Assembly: GCA_003999685.1 (NCBI GenBank)
Contig: CP021227.1
Coordinates: forward strand, 372,001 to 436,000
Source of the DNA: Taiwanofungus camphoratus
Taxonomy: Eukaryota; Basidiomycota; Agaricomycetes; Polyporales; Taiwanofungaceae
DNA: 64,000 nt
Reading direction: 5' to 3'
The notes beneath the pieces were generated by a model. It was not told the DNA's origin and did not search any database. It worked only from the letters and a program-made list of their open reading frames with translations. The translations under genes were made by a program, and so were the position numbers. Positions 62,926-64,000 of this stretch are shown here, one piece after another; position 1 is the first letter of the stretch, and every line of letters begins with the position of its first letter.

Positions 62926-64000
62926 TGTAGTGTAGTAACAGAAATCGGAGGGTAGTTCACGGTAGCGGATCCAAAAGGGGTAAAATGAGGTCATCCTTGA
63001 TGTCTTGACCTTCTAAGTAGCCGGTATGGCAGTCAAAGCTTGTGTGGCCAGGTCAAGATGTGGCCCGCGGTGGCGATAGACGCGTCTCTGGGCGGAGAAC
63101 AATGCGACACGATATTCACGTGATCGCGTCACGTTTGTATCCCAGCAGGTTTGTTCACCTACACTTGCTAGAACCACCTCGTTCTCGATGCAACCTCACA
63201 CACCTCCTCAGAGAGATCGATATCCAAATCCAAAATCGGCTCGCCAAGATGCCAAATTGAATTGATCTCTCCCCAGGCTTTCCGCATTTGGCTCTGTCCG
63301 AGTTGGCACCTCTTCTTGCAAGTTGCTCAGCCGTCATGTAGCACAGGATCAACGACACCGACAAAACACAATTGATGCACGTATCAGTGCTAAGTACTAC
63401 GGAGCTACCTCAGTTTAGAGCACGGTATGGAATGTTGACTATAACATGGCTAAACGCAGTCGATGGCCCCATTCGTGAGTTGTCAAAGATCTCCTTCGGG
63501 CAACCGTTTAGTATGAAAAGAAGTCGCTACGTCGGGAACATGCCTGAGAACATGCTATCGCTGCCACCATTTTGACTACTGGCGTCTCCGCCGTCATACA
63601 ACGATGAGTATCAGGGACATATCACAGGTTGGTTTTCGTGTTATTTGTTTGATAGCCCTGCTATTGCAGACCGCCAGGAAGGGGGCTCGTATATTTTGTG
63701 TCAAGGAAGATCATTCCCGGTGCGCGGGACGCTCTTATGCTGGATGAGGCTATCGATGACTTGTCGCATCGGAACTAGTGGAACTGGCCCGAATGACCGA
63801 TCATCGTAGTCGATGGTCTAATTTTGTTTCATTAATAGGCTCGAGCTTAAATTCGTCAGGTTTCTCCACCGCGTCCTTGAGAGCTATCGGTGTTCTCTTG
63901 GCTGATTGTCCTGAGATGGTTGTTGGACTCATTCATTGAAGACATCCCGCACGACCTTCTTGAAGCGCGGTGGGTTTTCCCTGCTATAGTCGTGCCCGCG
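62926..64000. other. Upstream region of FunK1 and window end
   Basis: Holds the promoter side of the FunK1 gene. No gene called. At the very end (about 63,890-64,000, +) a frame reads LRWLLDSFIEDIPHDLLEAR and runs off the window; it reads like protein and may be part of a gene continuing outside, but I do not recognise it. Confidence 0.35.

Overview
The window is nuclear DNA of a filamentous basidiomycete, most likely an Agaricomycete (mushroom or polypore class). The evidence is short introns of about 50-60 nt with GT..AG ends, many very small exons, and several protein families expanded in that group: FunK1 kinases, DUF6533 membrane proteins, DUF6699 and DUF7918 proteins, and F-box proteins of the basidiomycete type. 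No rRNA, tRNA, CRISPR or bacterial-style operon was found. Gene models below were built by hand from splice signals, reading phase and remembered family consensus. Exon ends with matching phases are strong; functional names rest on family recognition, not on a database search.

Layout. 1-5,100 is gene-poor, with a degenerate duplicated block. 5,113-7,182 (+) is an F-box protein. 7,325-9,420 (-) is a complete GH5 exo-beta-1,3-glucanase-like enzyme. 9,421-13,722 has no gene I can defend. Two DUF6699 proteins converge at 13,723-15,035 (+) and 16,766-17,570 (-). 18,475-22,672 (-) is mitochondrial DNA polymerase gamma with intact exonuclease and polymerase motifs. 23,140-23,650 (+) is a truncated RNase T2 relic. 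26,910-28,123 (-) is an F-box/LRR-like gene with an apparent frame change.

28,100-43,300 is an accessory, repeat-rich block. It holds a pyrimidine-rich non-coding repeat (30,540-32,100), a decayed TRANK1-like UvrD-family helicase (32,400-39,000), and a DUF6533 membrane-protein gene split by a young 1,100-bp DNA element. That element has 328-bp terminal inverted repeats and a TA target duplication.

43,696-45,549 (-) is an intact, intron-rich nitronate monooxygenase. Next to it, at 46,391-47,417 (-), is an alcohol dehydrogenase relic that has lost its NAD-binding core. 49,087-50,388 (+) is a DUF7918 protein. 50,779-51,767 (+) is a CFAP20-like (DUF667) protein. 51,946-57,448 (-) is the mismatch-repair gene MSH6, whose Walker A motif is split over consecutive micro-exons of 13, 13 and 27 nt. 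57,650-59,035 (-) is a fossil of an element carrying a zinc knuckle. 60,238-62,925 (-) is a FunK1 kinase with an apparent one-base insertion at its metal-binding motif.

Conserved housekeeping genes (POLG, MSH6, CFAP20-like, NMO, GH5) thus alternate with fast-evolving lineage-specific genes and decayed copies. The two large DNA-maintenance genes, POLG and MSH6, are unlinked in function and far apart. I saw no coherent gene cluster of the secondary-metabolism or defence kind. The best candidates for new biology are the foldback element inserted in the DUF6533 gene, the micro-exon architecture of the MSH6 Walker A motif, and the CFAP20-like protein in a fungus that should lack cilia.
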